A stretch of DNA of 64,000 nucleotides from Butyrivibrio sp. XPD2002 (GCF_000423945.1 NZ_AUIY01000013.1:104109-168108); one strand, 5' to 3'; counted from the stretch's first letter, positions 26,881 through 35,780 are shown. The notes: generated by a model not told the origin, from the letters alone. A program made the numbers and translations.

Positions 26881-27747
26881 ATGAAAAAAATAGCACTGAT
26901 AAAGGAAATATTGATTCTGACACTAGCCACAATAATAATAGGAGCGGCGGTCTTCTTTTTTCTCATGCCAAGTCATGCATCGGTCAGCAGTATTTCCGGA
27001 CTGGCAATTGTATTGAAGAACTTTATACCATTGCCAGTATCGATGATAACAATGATATTGAATGTATTTCTTTTGATAATCGGATTCATCACCTGTGGAG
27101 CAGAGTTTGGATATAAGACGGTTTATACATCGATTTTACTGCCAGTGGTGATTGGAACTTTTGAAAAATGCTTTCCAGATTTTGTATCTTTTACAGGGGA
27201 TGCCACTCTTGATGTACTCTGTTACATATTCTTTGTAAGTATTGGTATTGCCATTCTCTTTAACAGAAATGCTTCATCAGGGGGATTGGACATTGTAGCT
27301 AAAATCATTAACAAGTATCTGAGAATTGAACTTGGAAAAGCCATGTCAGCTGCCGGGTTATGCGTTGCTGTATCGTCTATCCTTGTATACGATACTAAGA
27401 CATTGATACTGAGCATTCTGGGAACATATTTTAATGGTATGATTCTGGATCATTTCATTTTTGATCAGAAGCTTAAACGAAGAGTCTGCATTGTTTCCCC
27501 GTTTGAAAAGGATATCCGTGACTATATACTTAATGAGCTTCACAGTGGGGCAAGTATATATAAAGTCATTGGCGCTTATCGCATGCAGGAACACAACGAA
27601 ATCATTACTATAGTTGATAAAAGCGAATTCCAAAAGCTCATGGCTTTTATAGATAGAGTTGATCCCCAGGCCTTTATAACAGTTTATAAGGTTAGTGATA
27701 TGCAGTATCGCTCAAAATCCATGCCGGAAAGGATTTTTTATGATTGA
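26881..27747 (+). CDS. YitT family membrane protein
   Basis: 288 residues with five or six membrane helices and a cytoplasmic DUF2179 domain at the C-terminus (ILNELHSGASIYKVIGAYRMQEHNEIITIVDKSEFQKL). The family is widespread in Firmicutes; transport is suspected but no substrate is established. A start at 26854 overlapping the TetR stop is possible; 26881 is chosen because the family begins directly with a helix. Confidence 0.85.
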   Translation: MKKIALIKEILILTLATIIIGAAVFFFLMPSHASVSSISGLAIVLKNFIPLPVSMITMILNVFLLIIGFITCGAEFGYKTVYTSILLPVVIGTFEKCFPDFVSFTGDATLDVLCYIFFVSIGIAILFNRNASSGGLDIVAKIINKYLRIELGKAMSAAGLCVAVSSILVYDTKTLILSILGTYFNGMILDHFIFDQKLKRRVCIVSPFEKDIRDYILNELHSGASIYKVIGAYRMQEHNEIITIVDKSEFQKLMAFIDRVDPQAFITVYKVSDMQYRSKSMPERIFYD

Positions 27748-27778
27748 AGAGTGTTCAAAGCAGAGGAATAAAACAACT

Positions 27779-27838
27779 AAACCGGATGAACAGTAGAAGA
27801 GGATTCGAGAACTAAGTTCATCCGGTGGGGTTTGTTTT
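27779..27838 (+). terminator. Probable terminator, large loop
   Basis: Eleven-bp perfect arms ACCGGATGAAC (27781-27791) and GTTCATCCGGT (27816-27826) are followed by GGGGTTTGTTTT. The 24-nt loop is long but the position, just after the YitT gene, fits. Confidence 0.7.
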
Positions 27839-27938
27839 ACCAAAATAGATTGGTGTGCGGGAAGACTGTTTAGGTATGGGTTGCGTCAAGCCGCGAACAA
27901 ATTAGATTATAGGTGTAATAGCATCATGACAGTAATTA

Positions 27939-28967
27939 TTATTTTGTATTTACAGTCTTAATACCTGCTTTTTTAAGTAGTTTTTTGTAAGCCTTTTTGT
28001 AGTTCTTAGGCATCTTCAGGGTAAAGCCCTTTGCATTTTTGCCAAAGGCTTTCTTGCCGATAGATGTGATGTTTGTAGATTTGATTTTTACCTTCTTGAG
28101 CTTTTTGCATTTGTAGAAGGCCTGTTTTCCGATTGAATTGACATTGCTTCCGATAGTAACGCTCTTGGTCTTCTTATTTCCCTTCATAAAGCCCTGGGCG
28201 ATGTCGGTTACGTTCAGAGTATACTTATCAATTACTACCGAATCAGGTATTTCAACGATCTTCGACTGAGCTGTAAGGGCGATGGCACTAAGATTGCCTG
28301 CTTTATCTATGATACGATATTTGATTCCGTTATTTTCAATCTCAGTTCCTACTTCAAAGCTGGCTACAGGGTCTGAACCAACAGTGCACTCTGTTTTTAC
28401 CGGAGCATCAGAATATTTAACTGAGACTATCAATTCGGTATCATCTGTAATTCCTTTTCCATCGACTACCAGTCCAAAGGCATACATGATCTTATCACCA
28501 AATTCAGTTGCCGATTCATCATTATGATTCGGTCTATTACGGAAATAATCAATAATTGCTTGCCTTGTAATAGAGTACTCTCCGGTTCCTATAGAATTCT
28601 CAGCAGCACGGAAGGTAAAGTCTTTATTACTGCGTGTAATAGTAAGACCCTGATAGGGATCAGTCGAAAGAACAGTAGTTATGCTTTCTGCATTTCCAAA
28701 ATCGCTATTTGAATGATCTTTATCATTGAGCATCATGATATAGAGCAGCATTACAGCTTCAATATCAGATTTGGGTCTTGATGCAAGTTCATTTATCCCG
28801 CCATTTGTAACATGGGCTGTTTTTCCATTACTTAAGTCAATATTCCATTTTTTTGCAGCTGCCCTTGCGGTAATGGGATTTATCCCGAGCATGATTGAGA
28901 GAATTAAGGCAGTACATGTAATAAGGCCTGTTACACGGCGTACTTTTTCTCCCCAAAACTTTTTCAT
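27939..28967 (-). CDS. Secreted BspA-like leucine-rich-repeat protein
   Basis: 342 residues. Signal peptide about 1-37, a helical middle region (DIEAVMLLYIMMLNDKDHSN), a short beta segment, then LRR_5 units such as VTIGSNVNSIGKQAFYKCKKLKKVKI near residues 275-300. The last 75 residues are strongly basic. The repeat block is nearly the same as in the protein at 21424-22920, so the two are paralogues at least at the C-terminus. Probably cell-surface; no anchor motif seen. Confidence 0.82.
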   Translation of the reverse strand: MKKFWGEKVRRVTGLITCTALILSIMLGINPITARAAAKKWNIDLSNGKTAHVTNGGINELASRPKSDIEAVMLLYIMMLNDKDHSNSDFGNAESITTVLSTDPYQGLTITRSNKDFTFRAAENSIGTGEYSITRQAIIDYFRNRPNHNDESATEFGDKIMYAFGLVVDGKGITDDTELIVSVKYSDAPVKTECTVGSDPVASFEVGTEIENNGIKYRIIDKAGNLSAIALTAQSKIVEIPDSVVIDKYTLNVTDIAQGFMKGNKKTKSVTIGSNVNSIGKQAFYKCKKLKKVKIKSTNITSIGKKAFGKNAKGFTLKMPKNYKKAYKKLLKKAGIKTVNTK

Positions 28968-29009
28968 TATATGAGTTCCTCCCTGAATTTTAATAAGATT
29001 TCCATATCA

Positions 29010-30188
29010 TCATTTCACAATGACTATCTTTACTTTACTCCAATCACCGGAGAGGCCGTTGCTATCAAGAGCTCGTACTCTGATATAAGCCTTGCCGGTT
29101 TTGTTGAATTTAAGTTTGTAATTATGCTTTCCGGCTTTCACGGTTTTGGTAACCAGATTCTTTGAAAACTTCTTATTTGTGGAAATCTGAATTTCATAGC
29201 CTGAAGCTTCAGTCTGTTTTTTCCAGCTGATAGCAACCTTTTTGTTTCCTAAAGAGTTCGCCTTGAGCTTTCCAATCTTTTTAACATTTGCAGAAGACGG
29301 AGCGGCACTATCAACAGTCTTTGCTGAGGTTCCGTTTGATGAAGGTACCTCTTCCCATTTTACCTGATATCTTCCGGTATGATGATGACCTTTTCCCTCC
29401 TGATCTGTCCAGCAGCAGGGCATTATCTTGATATAATTCACGCCGGCCTTTACAGCGACATCAGCTGTTGTGGTTCTTGGCGCAGCTTCAGATGCGGAGA
29501 GCATGCTTACTTCGCGAATGCAGTTGGGGGTTGAATCCCATACTGAAAATTCTGAGTTTGCAATTTTTGTTGTGAAGGTAACTCTGATCGTCATATCCTT
29601 AGAGGCATTAAACTTATAAAAATCTAATGCGTCATCAACTGAAAAGAAGCCTGTAACAAGCGCTTTTTCCTGGAGATTCATGGCTGCTTCGAATTTATTA
29701 TTCGGTTCAGCTTCGTTATTTTCAGCAGGAACAAAGTTGACCTTAAGGCGATAATCTCCGGGATTATTGTCGAACCATCCTGCAACCTTAACCCAGTAGG
29801 TACCCTTCTCCAGTGCAAGCGTGGTGGTATGAGTTTTAGGATTGTTCTTTGATGCGCCTGTCACTCCGATATCGCTGTACATTTTTGTATTATCATAGCT
29901 GGTGATATAGTAGGAAGACTGCCTGATTGTAAGAGACTGATATGTGACTGTTAAAAATCCGGCTGAATTTAAAACAACCTTGTAGTAATCCTTTGTGCTT
30001 TCCGGAACGTGGCCGTTTACCCATTTTCCGTCAGTCGGAAGTGTTGAATAAACTCCGTCCTTGGCGGATACCTTTCCGGTGCCATCTATTTTACCTGTTG
30101 GTAATGATAGTGAGATGGCTGCTGCAATAGTACACGCAATCAGTCTTTTTAGATTTTTCTGAAGTACTTGTTTGAAATTTTTCCCCAT
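29010..30188 (-). CDS. Secreted protein with PPC-like and fibronectin III-like domains
   Basis: 392 residues. The signal peptide (about 10-35) is followed by two pre-peptidase C-terminal-like beta domains: KDYYKVVLNSAGFLTVTYQ near 60-80 and DALDFYKFNASKDMTIRVTF near 190-210, each with an ALEKGTYWVKV-type strand. A C-terminal FN3-like domain contains VAISWKKQTEASGYEIQIS. GGAGGG 7 nt upstream places the start at 30188. It probably binds polysaccharide or cell wall; the specific role is unknown. Confidence 0.78.
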   Translation of the reverse strand: MGKNFKQVLQKNLKRLIACTIAAAISLSLPTGKIDGTGKVSAKDGVYSTLPTDGKWVNGHVPESTKDYYKVVLNSAGFLTVTYQSLTIRQSSYYITSYDNTKMYSDIGVTGASKNNPKTHTTTLALEKGTYWVKVAGWFDNNPGDYRLKVNFVPAENNEAEPNNKFEAAMNLQEKALVTGFFSVDDALDFYKFNASKDMTIRVTFTTKIANSEFSVWDSTPNCIREVSMLSASEAAPRTTTADVAVKAGVNYIKIMPCCWTDQEGKGHHHTGRYQVKWEEVPSSNGTSAKTVDSAAPSSANVKKIGKLKANSLGNKKVAISWKKQTEASGYEIQISTNKKFSKNLVTKTVKAGKHNYKLKFNKTGKAYIRVRALDSNGLSGDWSKVKIVIVK

Positions 30189-30347
30189 GTGTTTTCCCTC
30201 CAATAAAAATTTTTCATACCAATAAATAATACCACAAATACGCGGATATTAGCGGTAAGAAAGTAATAATATCGAGGATTTTTATTTGCTATTCTATATA
30301 CATGAAAGCTGTTAGATTAACATAAAAATGTAAAATAGAAATTTAAG

Positions 30348-30379
30348 AGAAAGCTCAAAATTATGGGCTTTCTTTTTTT
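30348..30379 (+). terminator. Orphan plus-strand terminator
   Basis: Stem AGAAAGCTC / GGGCTTTCT (30348-30356, 30365-30373, one G-U) followed by a run of seven T residues. No plus-strand gene ends here; the neighbour is a minus-strand gene starting at 30188. A short transcript or small RNA from within 30200-30350 is possible, otherwise it insulates the repeat array that follows. Confidence 0.65.
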
Positions 30380-30381
30380 GT

Positions 30382-30520
30382 GCTTTTTACAAAAATGTCT
30401 GTTTATCTTTAATTCTTAAAGTTACAAATTGTAAAAAGCCGAATCTTTTAAGCTATTTTTGAAAAAAGCCGAACCTTTAAAGATAAAACTGTAAAAAGCC
30501 GAGCCTCCTTAATGAAAATG
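30382..30520 (+). repeat. Three 30-bp repeats (GTAAAAAGCCGA core) plus inverted copy
   Basis: The 30-bp unit beginning GTAAAAAGCCGAAY starts at 30431, 30461 (GAAAAAAGCCGAAC) and 30491 (GTAAAAAGCCGAGC), exactly 30 bp apart, in 30431-30520. An inverted copy of the core (CTTTTTACA) is at 30383-30391. The same core recurs near 38.7 kb. Regular arrays of this kind are typical of transposase-binding ends of Tn7-like and IS21-like DDE elements, or of iterated operators. Confidence 0.8.
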
Positions 30521-30583
30521 AAGTAATCTGACGATAAACTTATCGATATAACAACATTATTTTAACTATAGGAGGTTAATGGT

Positions 30584-31099
30584 ATGTATCGTTATGAAAA
30601 ACCTATTGAACGGCCACGTAGTTCTAAGTTTGGCAGTAATTACTGGATTTTTTACAGTCTCAAGGTCAGAAGAAGGGTAGCTGTATTCTCAAATCTTGAA
30701 TATGAAAACATCCTCACCCTTGAAATGGATCCTGATGTTGAGTGGTATTGCGAGTATCCTCTTGAGACCACAGTGTTTGTAGGTGGCAAAGAAGAAAAGA
30801 TCCTCTTTGATGTATGGGTTAAGAAAGTTGATGGCAATGAGTTATTCCAGGGAGTCTCATATAGGGATTCTTCAAATTCACACAAAAAGATTGCAATGCA
30901 GGCAAAATGGTGTATTCAAAATGGGCTTGAGTTTGAATTCAGAAATGAGAAGAACATCCATAAGGGTCCATATTTTATTAGAAAACTCAGTGTTCTTTCA
31001 TCACGCGCAAGGCGATTCAGGACACCCGCTCCTAATGCTGATCAGATTATGCAAAGTATCTCATTAGAAAAACTTTATAAAAACATTATACATGTCTAA
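30584..31099 (+). CDS. TnsA-like endonuclease-fold protein, catalytic lysine missing
   Basis: 171 residues resembling the N-terminal domain of TnsA and of solitary TnsA-like proteins: the leading Arg/Ser-rich segment, ENILTLEMDPDVEWYCEYP, then the ILFDVWV strand with the conserved Asp. The following strand, where the family has E-V-K, reads LFQGVSY here, so Lys is replaced by Ser and Glu by Gly. AGGAGG precedes the ATG. No tnsB or tnsC follows. It may be an inactive relic or a protein kept for DNA binding; the 30-bp repeats lie directly upstream. Confidence 0.72.
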   Translation: MYRYEKPIERPRSSKFGSNYWIFYSLKVRRRVAVFSNLEYENILTLEMDPDVEWYCEYPLETTVFVGGKEEKILFDVWVKKVDGNELFQGVSYRDSSNSHKKIAMQAKWCIQNGLEFEFRNEKNIHKGPYFIRKLSVLSSRARRFRTPAPNADQIMQSISLEKLYKNIIHV

Positions 31100-31167
31100 T
31101 AATAGCCCGGTATGTCAGATAGTATACTTAAATAAGTAATTGCCTAATTTTTACAATAGGAGTAGTG

Positions 31168-31848
31168 ATGACTCTTAGTGATAAATTATACAAAATTGTA
31201 ATTGCCGGAGGCTCATGGAAGACAATACTGGGCGGCTTGCTGGTTACTGTGCAGATATCGTTTGCAGCACTGATTCTGGGAACTGTGCTGGGTGCCTTGG
31301 TATGTCTTCTTAGAACGCGCAAAAATCGGATAATCAAAGGTATTGCCACCGGATATATTGCAATTCTTAGAGGAACTCCTGTGCTTATGCTCCTGCTGCT
31401 GCTATATTACGGAGTATTTGCCAAAGCAGGTCTTACACCTCTCACAGTAGCCATCATTACCTTTGCGCTTAATGTGTCCGCGCATGTGGCAGAGCTTCTG
31501 CGTTCAGCGCTTCTGGCTTCAGATAAAGGGCAGGCGGAAGCAGCGAGAACACTGGGATTTTCAGCCTGGGATACCTTCCGGCTTGTAACACTTCCCCAGG
31601 TACTGCGTATAGCAAAGCCGGTCTATCAGTCTACGATAGTTAATCTCATTCAGTGGACAAGTGTTGTAGGATACGTTACGATCACTGATCTCACAAGAGT
31701 AATCAATAATACTGCGGACAGAACCATGCAGCCGCTTCTTACTATTTCCATCGGTATGCTGATATATCTTGCCTTTTCTTACGTCGTGTTTGGCATTTTC
31801 ACACTGACAGATAAGATAAGCGAAAAGAAAAGGGAGCCTGCCGTATGA
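31168..31848 (+). CDS. Polar amino acid ABC transporter permease
   Basis: 226 residues, five helices, HisM/GlnP type: LGALVCLLRTRKNRI, the GTPVLMLLLLLYYG segment and the EAA-type loop GQAEAARTLGFSAWDTFRLVTLP near 115. TAGGAG 5 nt upstream fits ATG 31168; a GTG at 31165 is the only alternative. It overlaps the ATPase gene by 4 bp. Together with the ATPase and the two lipoproteins downstream it forms an amino-acid importer. Confidence 0.92.
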   Translation: MTLSDKLYKIVIAGGSWKTILGGLLVTVQISFAALILGTVLGALVCLLRTRKNRIIKGIATGYIAILRGTPVLMLLLLLYYGVFAKAGLTPLTVAIITFALNVSAHVAELLRSALLASDKGQAEAARTLGFSAWDTFRLVTLPQVLRIAKPVYQSTIVNLIQWTSVVGYVTITDLTRVINNTADRTMQPLLTISIGMLIYLAFSYVVFGIFTLTDKISEKKREPAV

Positions 31849-32939
31849 ATCTTATAGAAGTTAAGGGATTAAGAAAATCCTTTGGCCCCAATGAAGTATT
31901 AAAAGGGATAGATCTTACAGTTGAACAGGGAGACAGAATCGCCATAATCGGAGGCTCCGGCTGTGGGAAAAGTGTACTCCTAAGGTCACTGACCTTACTT
32001 GAAAAACCTAGCGCCGGACAGATTTTCGTAGATGGCCGCGAGATCACTGAAAAAGGTGCAAACGTGGATGAGATTCGTCAGAGCATGGGAATGGTATTCC
32101 AGAAATTCCACCTTTTTTCAGAAATGGATGTGATGGATAACCTGTGTCTGGCTCCCGTGAAGCTAAAGGGCATGTCACGAAAAGATGCCGAGGAAAAGGC
32201 TATGGATCTGCTTTCAAAAGTTGGCTTGTCTTCAAGAGCCCACAGATGGCCCGAGGCACTCTCCGGCGGGCAGCAACAGAGAATTGCAATCTGCAGATGT
32301 CTGATGATGGAGCCCAAGGTCCTGTTATTCGATGAGCCTACAAGTGCCCTGGATCCGCCAATGGTTGGCGAGGTGCTTGCTGTGATAAGAATGCTTGCAA
32401 AGCGTGACATGAGCATGCTGATCGTAACCCACGAAATGAACTTCGCCAGGGAAGTCGCGAACAGAGTGCTATTCCTTGCTGATGGCGGCATTTATGAGGA
32501 AGGGACACCTTCTGAAATATTTGATAATCCGAAGCGTGAAAAAACCATAGCATTCATCCAGAAGATAAAGTATTTCAGCCATGAGATATCAGAGCAGGAC
32601 TTCGACCTTATGTCGCTTCAGGGAGGGATCCAGGATTTTGGAGAAAAATACGGTCTTGATCAAAAGCAAATTTACAGACTGCAGATATGCTCGGAAGAAC
32701 TCATCTATGAAATGCTTGATGGGTGCTATACCAAGAATGAAGATGTGGATTTGAATTTGGATATTTCATATTCGGAAGCAAAGAGCACGACTGAGCTTGC
32801 CATAACTTCCGGAGGAAAAGAATTCAATCTCTTCGAGCAGGATGATGACGGCCTGGGAGTTACGATACTAAAAAAGATGGCTAAAAGTATAAGCTGCAAC
32901 TGGGAAGGTGATAAAAACCGTATCTGGATTGAGCTTTAA
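31845..32939 (+). CDS. Amino acid ABC ATPase fused to a histidine-kinase-like ATPase (RsbW-like) domain
   Basis: 364 residues. Residues 1-240 are a complete GlnQ/HisP-type ATPase: Walker A GGSGCGKS near 36-43, Q-loop VFQKFHLF, signature LSGGQQQR, Walker B LLFDEPTSALD, H-loop VTHE. The extra 120 residues do not belong to the ABC fold; YGLDQKQIYRLQICSEELIYEML resembles the N-box helix and DDDGLGVTILKKMAKSI the G2 region of HATPase_c_2/RsbW-like domains, ending RIWIEL. The fusion could let nucleotide state or a partner protein control uptake (inference). Confidence 0.83.
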   Translation: MNLIEVKGLRKSFGPNEVLKGIDLTVEQGDRIAIIGGSGCGKSVLLRSLTLLEKPSAGQIFVDGREITEKGANVDEIRQSMGMVFQKFHLFSEMDVMDNLCLAPVKLKGMSRKDAEEKAMDLLSKVGLSSRAHRWPEALSGGQQQRIAICRCLMMEPKVLLFDEPTSALDPPMVGEVLAVIRMLAKRDMSMLIVTHEMNFAREVANRVLFLADGGIYEEGTPSEIFDNPKREKTIAFIQKIKYFSHEISEQDFDLMSLQGGIQDFGEKYGLDQKQIYRLQICSEELIYEMLDGCYTKNEDVDLNLDISYSEAKSTTELAITSGGKEFNLFEQDDDGLGVTILKKMAKSISCNWEGDKNRIWIEL

Positions 32940-32998
32940 AAATGTAAATGTAACTATTGGTGAACTGTTAATAAGTGATTCATAGGAGGACAACTATA

Positions 32999-34159
32999 AT
33001 GAAAAAACTTATTTCTATTACACTTGTACTTACGATGATTCTGACAATGTGCGCCTGTGGTGCCAAGAAGGACGAAGGCGGTAGCGGAACTGCAAATAGC
33101 GAAGCTGTAAGCAGTGAGACGGCAAGCAGTGAGACTTCAAGCAATGAAACTGCCAGTAGTGAAGCTGTGAGCGCTGAAGATGCAAGCAGTGAAGCATCTG
33201 CAGAAAACGCAGAATCCTCAAAGGTTGGTGTTCTGACCATGCTTAACATGACAGAAGAAGAAATGACTCAATTTAGAATGCTCGGAAAATATGTTAGTAG
33301 GATACTGCTCGATGAAGGCTATATTGAGTCAAATAGTAAGGCTTTAAGAGGCGAAAAAGAAGTTGTGTTCTATGATACCTTAGATTCAATGCTGATGGCA
33401 TTAAATGCCGGAGATATTGATGAATTGATGATTTACAATAAGACTGGACAGTACCTTTGCGCTACTAATGATAATCTACAGCTTGCTTATTCAGTCAACC
33501 TAGATAAAGAACTCAATTCATTTGCCCATTTATTATTTAACGGACATATGCGCAATGACTTTGCCTTTCTTATGATGGAAGAAAATGAAGCGCTTAGAGA
33601 TGAATTCAGTAATGCTATCAACGATATGAAAGGTGATGGCACCCTGGACAATCTTATAAGTGAGCAGATAGATGCACTTATTAATGGCGGCGATGTAAAG
33701 CCTGTAACTATGCCTACAATCGATGGTGCTGAGACTGTTAAAGTTGCCGTTACAGGAGCACTTCCTCCAATGGACTATGTGGCTGAAGATGGTTCTCCTG
33801 CAGGATTCAATACTGCAGTCCTTGCAGAGATCAGTCAGCGTATTGGTAAAAACATTGAACTTGTCGTAGTAGACAGTATCGGACGTGCTACAGCTCTTTC
33901 AAGCGGCACAGTAGATGCAGTTTTCTGGACCAGAACAAATCAAATGTCTTCAAAATATCAAGAGTTTTCAGATGAAGAACGCGCTTCAAGACTGGAAGAA
34001 CTTGAAGCAAAAATGAGTGACGAGGAAGTAGAAGCTTTTAATAAGGTCAAAGAAGCACTTGATTTTGAAAATTATAATAAAGTAGATATGCCGGAAGGAA
34101 CAATTTGTACCGTTCCGTACTACTCAGATATCATAGTTGCGGTTGCGAGAAAAGACTGA
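32999..34159 (+). CDS. Amino-acid-binding lipoprotein, copy 1
   Basis: 386 residues. Signal peptide and lipobox MCAC (Cys at 19-20), a Ser/Glu-rich tether (repeats of SSE/TASSE) to about 75, then two stretches of the family-3 binding fold. The first, DTLDSMLMALNAGDIDELMIYN to DGTLDNLISEQIDAL, looks like the end of the fold; the second, VKVAVTGALPPMDYVAEDGSPAGFN to SSGTVDAVFWTRTNQ, looks like the beginning. AGGAGG at 32984-32989 selects ATG 32999. It serves the permease/ATPase upstream. Confidence 0.85.
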   Translation: MKKLISITLVLTMILTMCACGAKKDEGGSGTANSEAVSSETASSETSSNETASSEAVSAEDASSEASAENAESSKVGVLTMLNMTEEEMTQFRMLGKYVSRILLDEGYIESNSKALRGEKEVVFYDTLDSMLMALNAGDIDELMIYNKTGQYLCATNDNLQLAYSVNLDKELNSFAHLLFNGHMRNDFAFLMMEENEALRDEFSNAINDMKGDGTLDNLISEQIDALINGGDVKPVTMPTIDGAETVKVAVTGALPPMDYVAEDGSPAGFNTAVLAEISQRIGKNIELVVVDSIGRATALSSGTVDAVFWTRTNQMSSKYQEFSDEERASRLEELEAKMSDEEVEAFNKVKEALDFENYNKVDMPEGTICTVPYYSDIIVAVARKD

Positions 34160-34202
34160 ATTTTCTAACTGCTATTAGGTGATTCATAGGTGAACAACTA
34201 TA

Positions 34203-35414
34203 ATGAAAAAACTTAGTTCTATTACGCTTGTACTTACGATGATTCTGACAATGTGCGCCTGTGGTGCCAAGAAGGACGAAGGCGGTAGCGGATCTGTAAA
34301 TAGCGAAGCTGTAAGCAGTGAGACGGCAAGCAGTGAAGCTGTCAGTAGTGAAGCAAATGATGAAGCAGCAAGTAATGAGACTGTTAGTAACGAGGCAACT
34401 GATGAGGCTATAAGTAAAGATGAGGCTAATGCAGATTCAGAGCAAACGGAAGCTTCTTCTGAAGAAGGCAAAATCTACAAAGATGGCGTTCTGACCATGC
34501 TTAACATGACTGAAGACGAAATGGATAAATATAGGCAAACTTGGAAATATGTTGAGCATCAATTGGGAAGAGAAGGTTATACGAAAAGAAATGTTGAACC
34601 ATTTACGGGAAAAAGAGAAATCATTTACTATGATACATTAGATTCCATGTTAATGGCATTAAATGCCGGAGATATTGATGAAATGATGATTTACAATAAG
34701 ACCGGACAATATCTTTGCGCTACTAATGATAATCTACAACTTGCGTATACAATTGATCTTGAAAAAGAGCGCAATACTTTTGCCAATTTAGTATTATCCG
34801 GACTTATGAGCAATGACTTTGCTTTTCTCATGATGGAAGGAAATGAAACACTTAGAGATGAATTCAGTAACGCTATCAATGATATGAAAGATGATGGCAC
34901 CTTGGACAAGCTTATAAGTGAACAGATAGATACGCTTATAAACAGAAGTGAGGTAAAGCCCGTTACAATGCCTACAATTGATAGCGCAGATACCATTAAG
35001 GTTGCTGTTACAGGAGCACTTCCGCCTATGGATTATGTGGCAGCCGACGGAACCCCCGCAGGATTCAATACCGCAGTACTTGCAGAAATCAGTCAGCGCA
35101 TCGGTAAAAATATAGAACTCGTTGTTGTTGATAGTATCGGACGTGCTACAGCCCTTTCAAGCGGAACTGTAGATGCTGTATTTTGGACAAGAACAAATGA
35201 AATGGCTTCCAAATCTAAAGAAGTATCGGATGACGAAAGATCATCAAAGATACCTGAAGTAGAATCCAAAATGAGTGATGAGGAAGTAGAAGCTTTTCAT
35301 AATGTCAGAGAATTATTTAATTTTTCAGAGTATAGCACAGTAGATATGCCTGAAGGAACAATTTGTACCGTTCCATACTACTCGGATACAATTGTACTAG
35401 TAATGAAAAAATAA
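34203..35414 (+). CDS. Amino-acid-binding lipoprotein, copy 2 (tandem duplicate)
   Basis: 403 residues, the same plan as copy 1: lipobox, longer Ser/Glu/Asn tether, DTLDSMLMALNAGDIDEMMIYN segment, then the VKVAVTGALPPMDYVAADG segment. The first 45 codons and the 20 bp before the start are nearly identical to copy 1, while the middle has diverged. The ribosome site of copy 1 (AGGAGGA) reads AGGTGAA here, so translation should be weaker. A terminator follows, closing the operon. Confidence 0.85.
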   Translation: MKKLSSITLVLTMILTMCACGAKKDEGGSGSVNSEAVSSETASSEAVSSEANDEAASNETVSNEATDEAISKDEANADSEQTEASSEEGKIYKDGVLTMLNMTEDEMDKYRQTWKYVEHQLGREGYTKRNVEPFTGKREIIYYDTLDSMLMALNAGDIDEMMIYNKTGQYLCATNDNLQLAYTIDLEKERNTFANLVLSGLMSNDFAFLMMEGNETLRDEFSNAINDMKDDGTLDKLISEQIDTLINRSEVKPVTMPTIDSADTIKVAVTGALPPMDYVAADGTPAGFNTAVLAEISQRIGKNIELVVVDSIGRATALSSGTVDAVFWTRTNEMASKSKEVSDDERSSKIPEVESKMSDEEVEAFHNVRELFNFSEYSTVDMPEGTICTVPYYSDTIVLVMKK

Positions 35415-35457
35415 TAAATCCAGAAGAACTCCCACTACATAATTTGAAAAGTTTAGC

Positions 35458-35496
35458 ATTAAGAGGACTGTCATTTGCAGTCCTCTTAATTTTTCT
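35458..35496 (+). terminator. Rho-independent terminator of the amino-acid ABC operon
   Basis: Thirteen-bp perfect arms 35458-35470 and 35478-35490 (core AAGAGGACTG / CAGTCCTCTT) followed by TTTTCT. Confidence 0.93.
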
Positions 35497-35601
35497 CATA
35501 TCAAGCGATATTTATATGGTTGCAGTATTCCTGTCCATAAGGTTATAAAAACGACAATTTTTTCTTAATATCGTAGCGGAACATATATGAAGAAAGTTAC
35601 T

Positions 35602-35660
35602 GACATCTATTGGCAAAAATTATGTAAAACCGACACCTATTGGCAAACTTCGTGTAAAAA
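35602..35660 (+). repeat. Two 30-bp repeats (GACAYCTATTGGCAAA core)
   Basis: GACATCTATTGGCAAA at 35602 and GACACCTATTGGCAAA at 35632 are exactly 30 bp apart, each followed 8 bp later by TGTAAAA. They precede the tyrosine recombinase gene by about 190 bp. The layout resembles the multiple terminal repeats of IS21-like elements, but no such transposase is nearby. Confidence 0.72.
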
Positions 35661-35757
35661 ATTGAAAAAGAAATGTTATTATTCAGGCAATATATCTTTC
35701 TATTAAATGCGAGTTTTGTCAAAAGATATGCTATAATTTGATGGGAGCCTTTTTTGT

Positions 35758-35780
35758 TGGCGTGCGTATTTTGCACGCCA
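35758..35780. repeat. Perfect inverted repeat before the recombinase gene
   Basis: TGGCGTGC (35758-35765) and GCACGCCA (35773-35780) around a 7-nt spacer GTATTTT. There is no T-tract on either side, so it is not an obvious terminator. It may be a recombination core or operator. Apart from this and the repeats at 35602, 35497-35846 holds nothing recognisable. Confidence 0.6.

Noticed and set aside
30431..30520. Short CRISPR array
   Set aside because: The 30-bp period comprises a conserved core of about 14 bp that runs straight into the next unit; there is no repeat-spacer structure.
30584..31099. Tn7-like CRISPR-associated transposon
   Set aside because: No tnsB, tnsC, tniQ, cas genes or CRISPR repeats anywhere in the window; the 30-bp repeats have no unique spacers of equal character and number only three.
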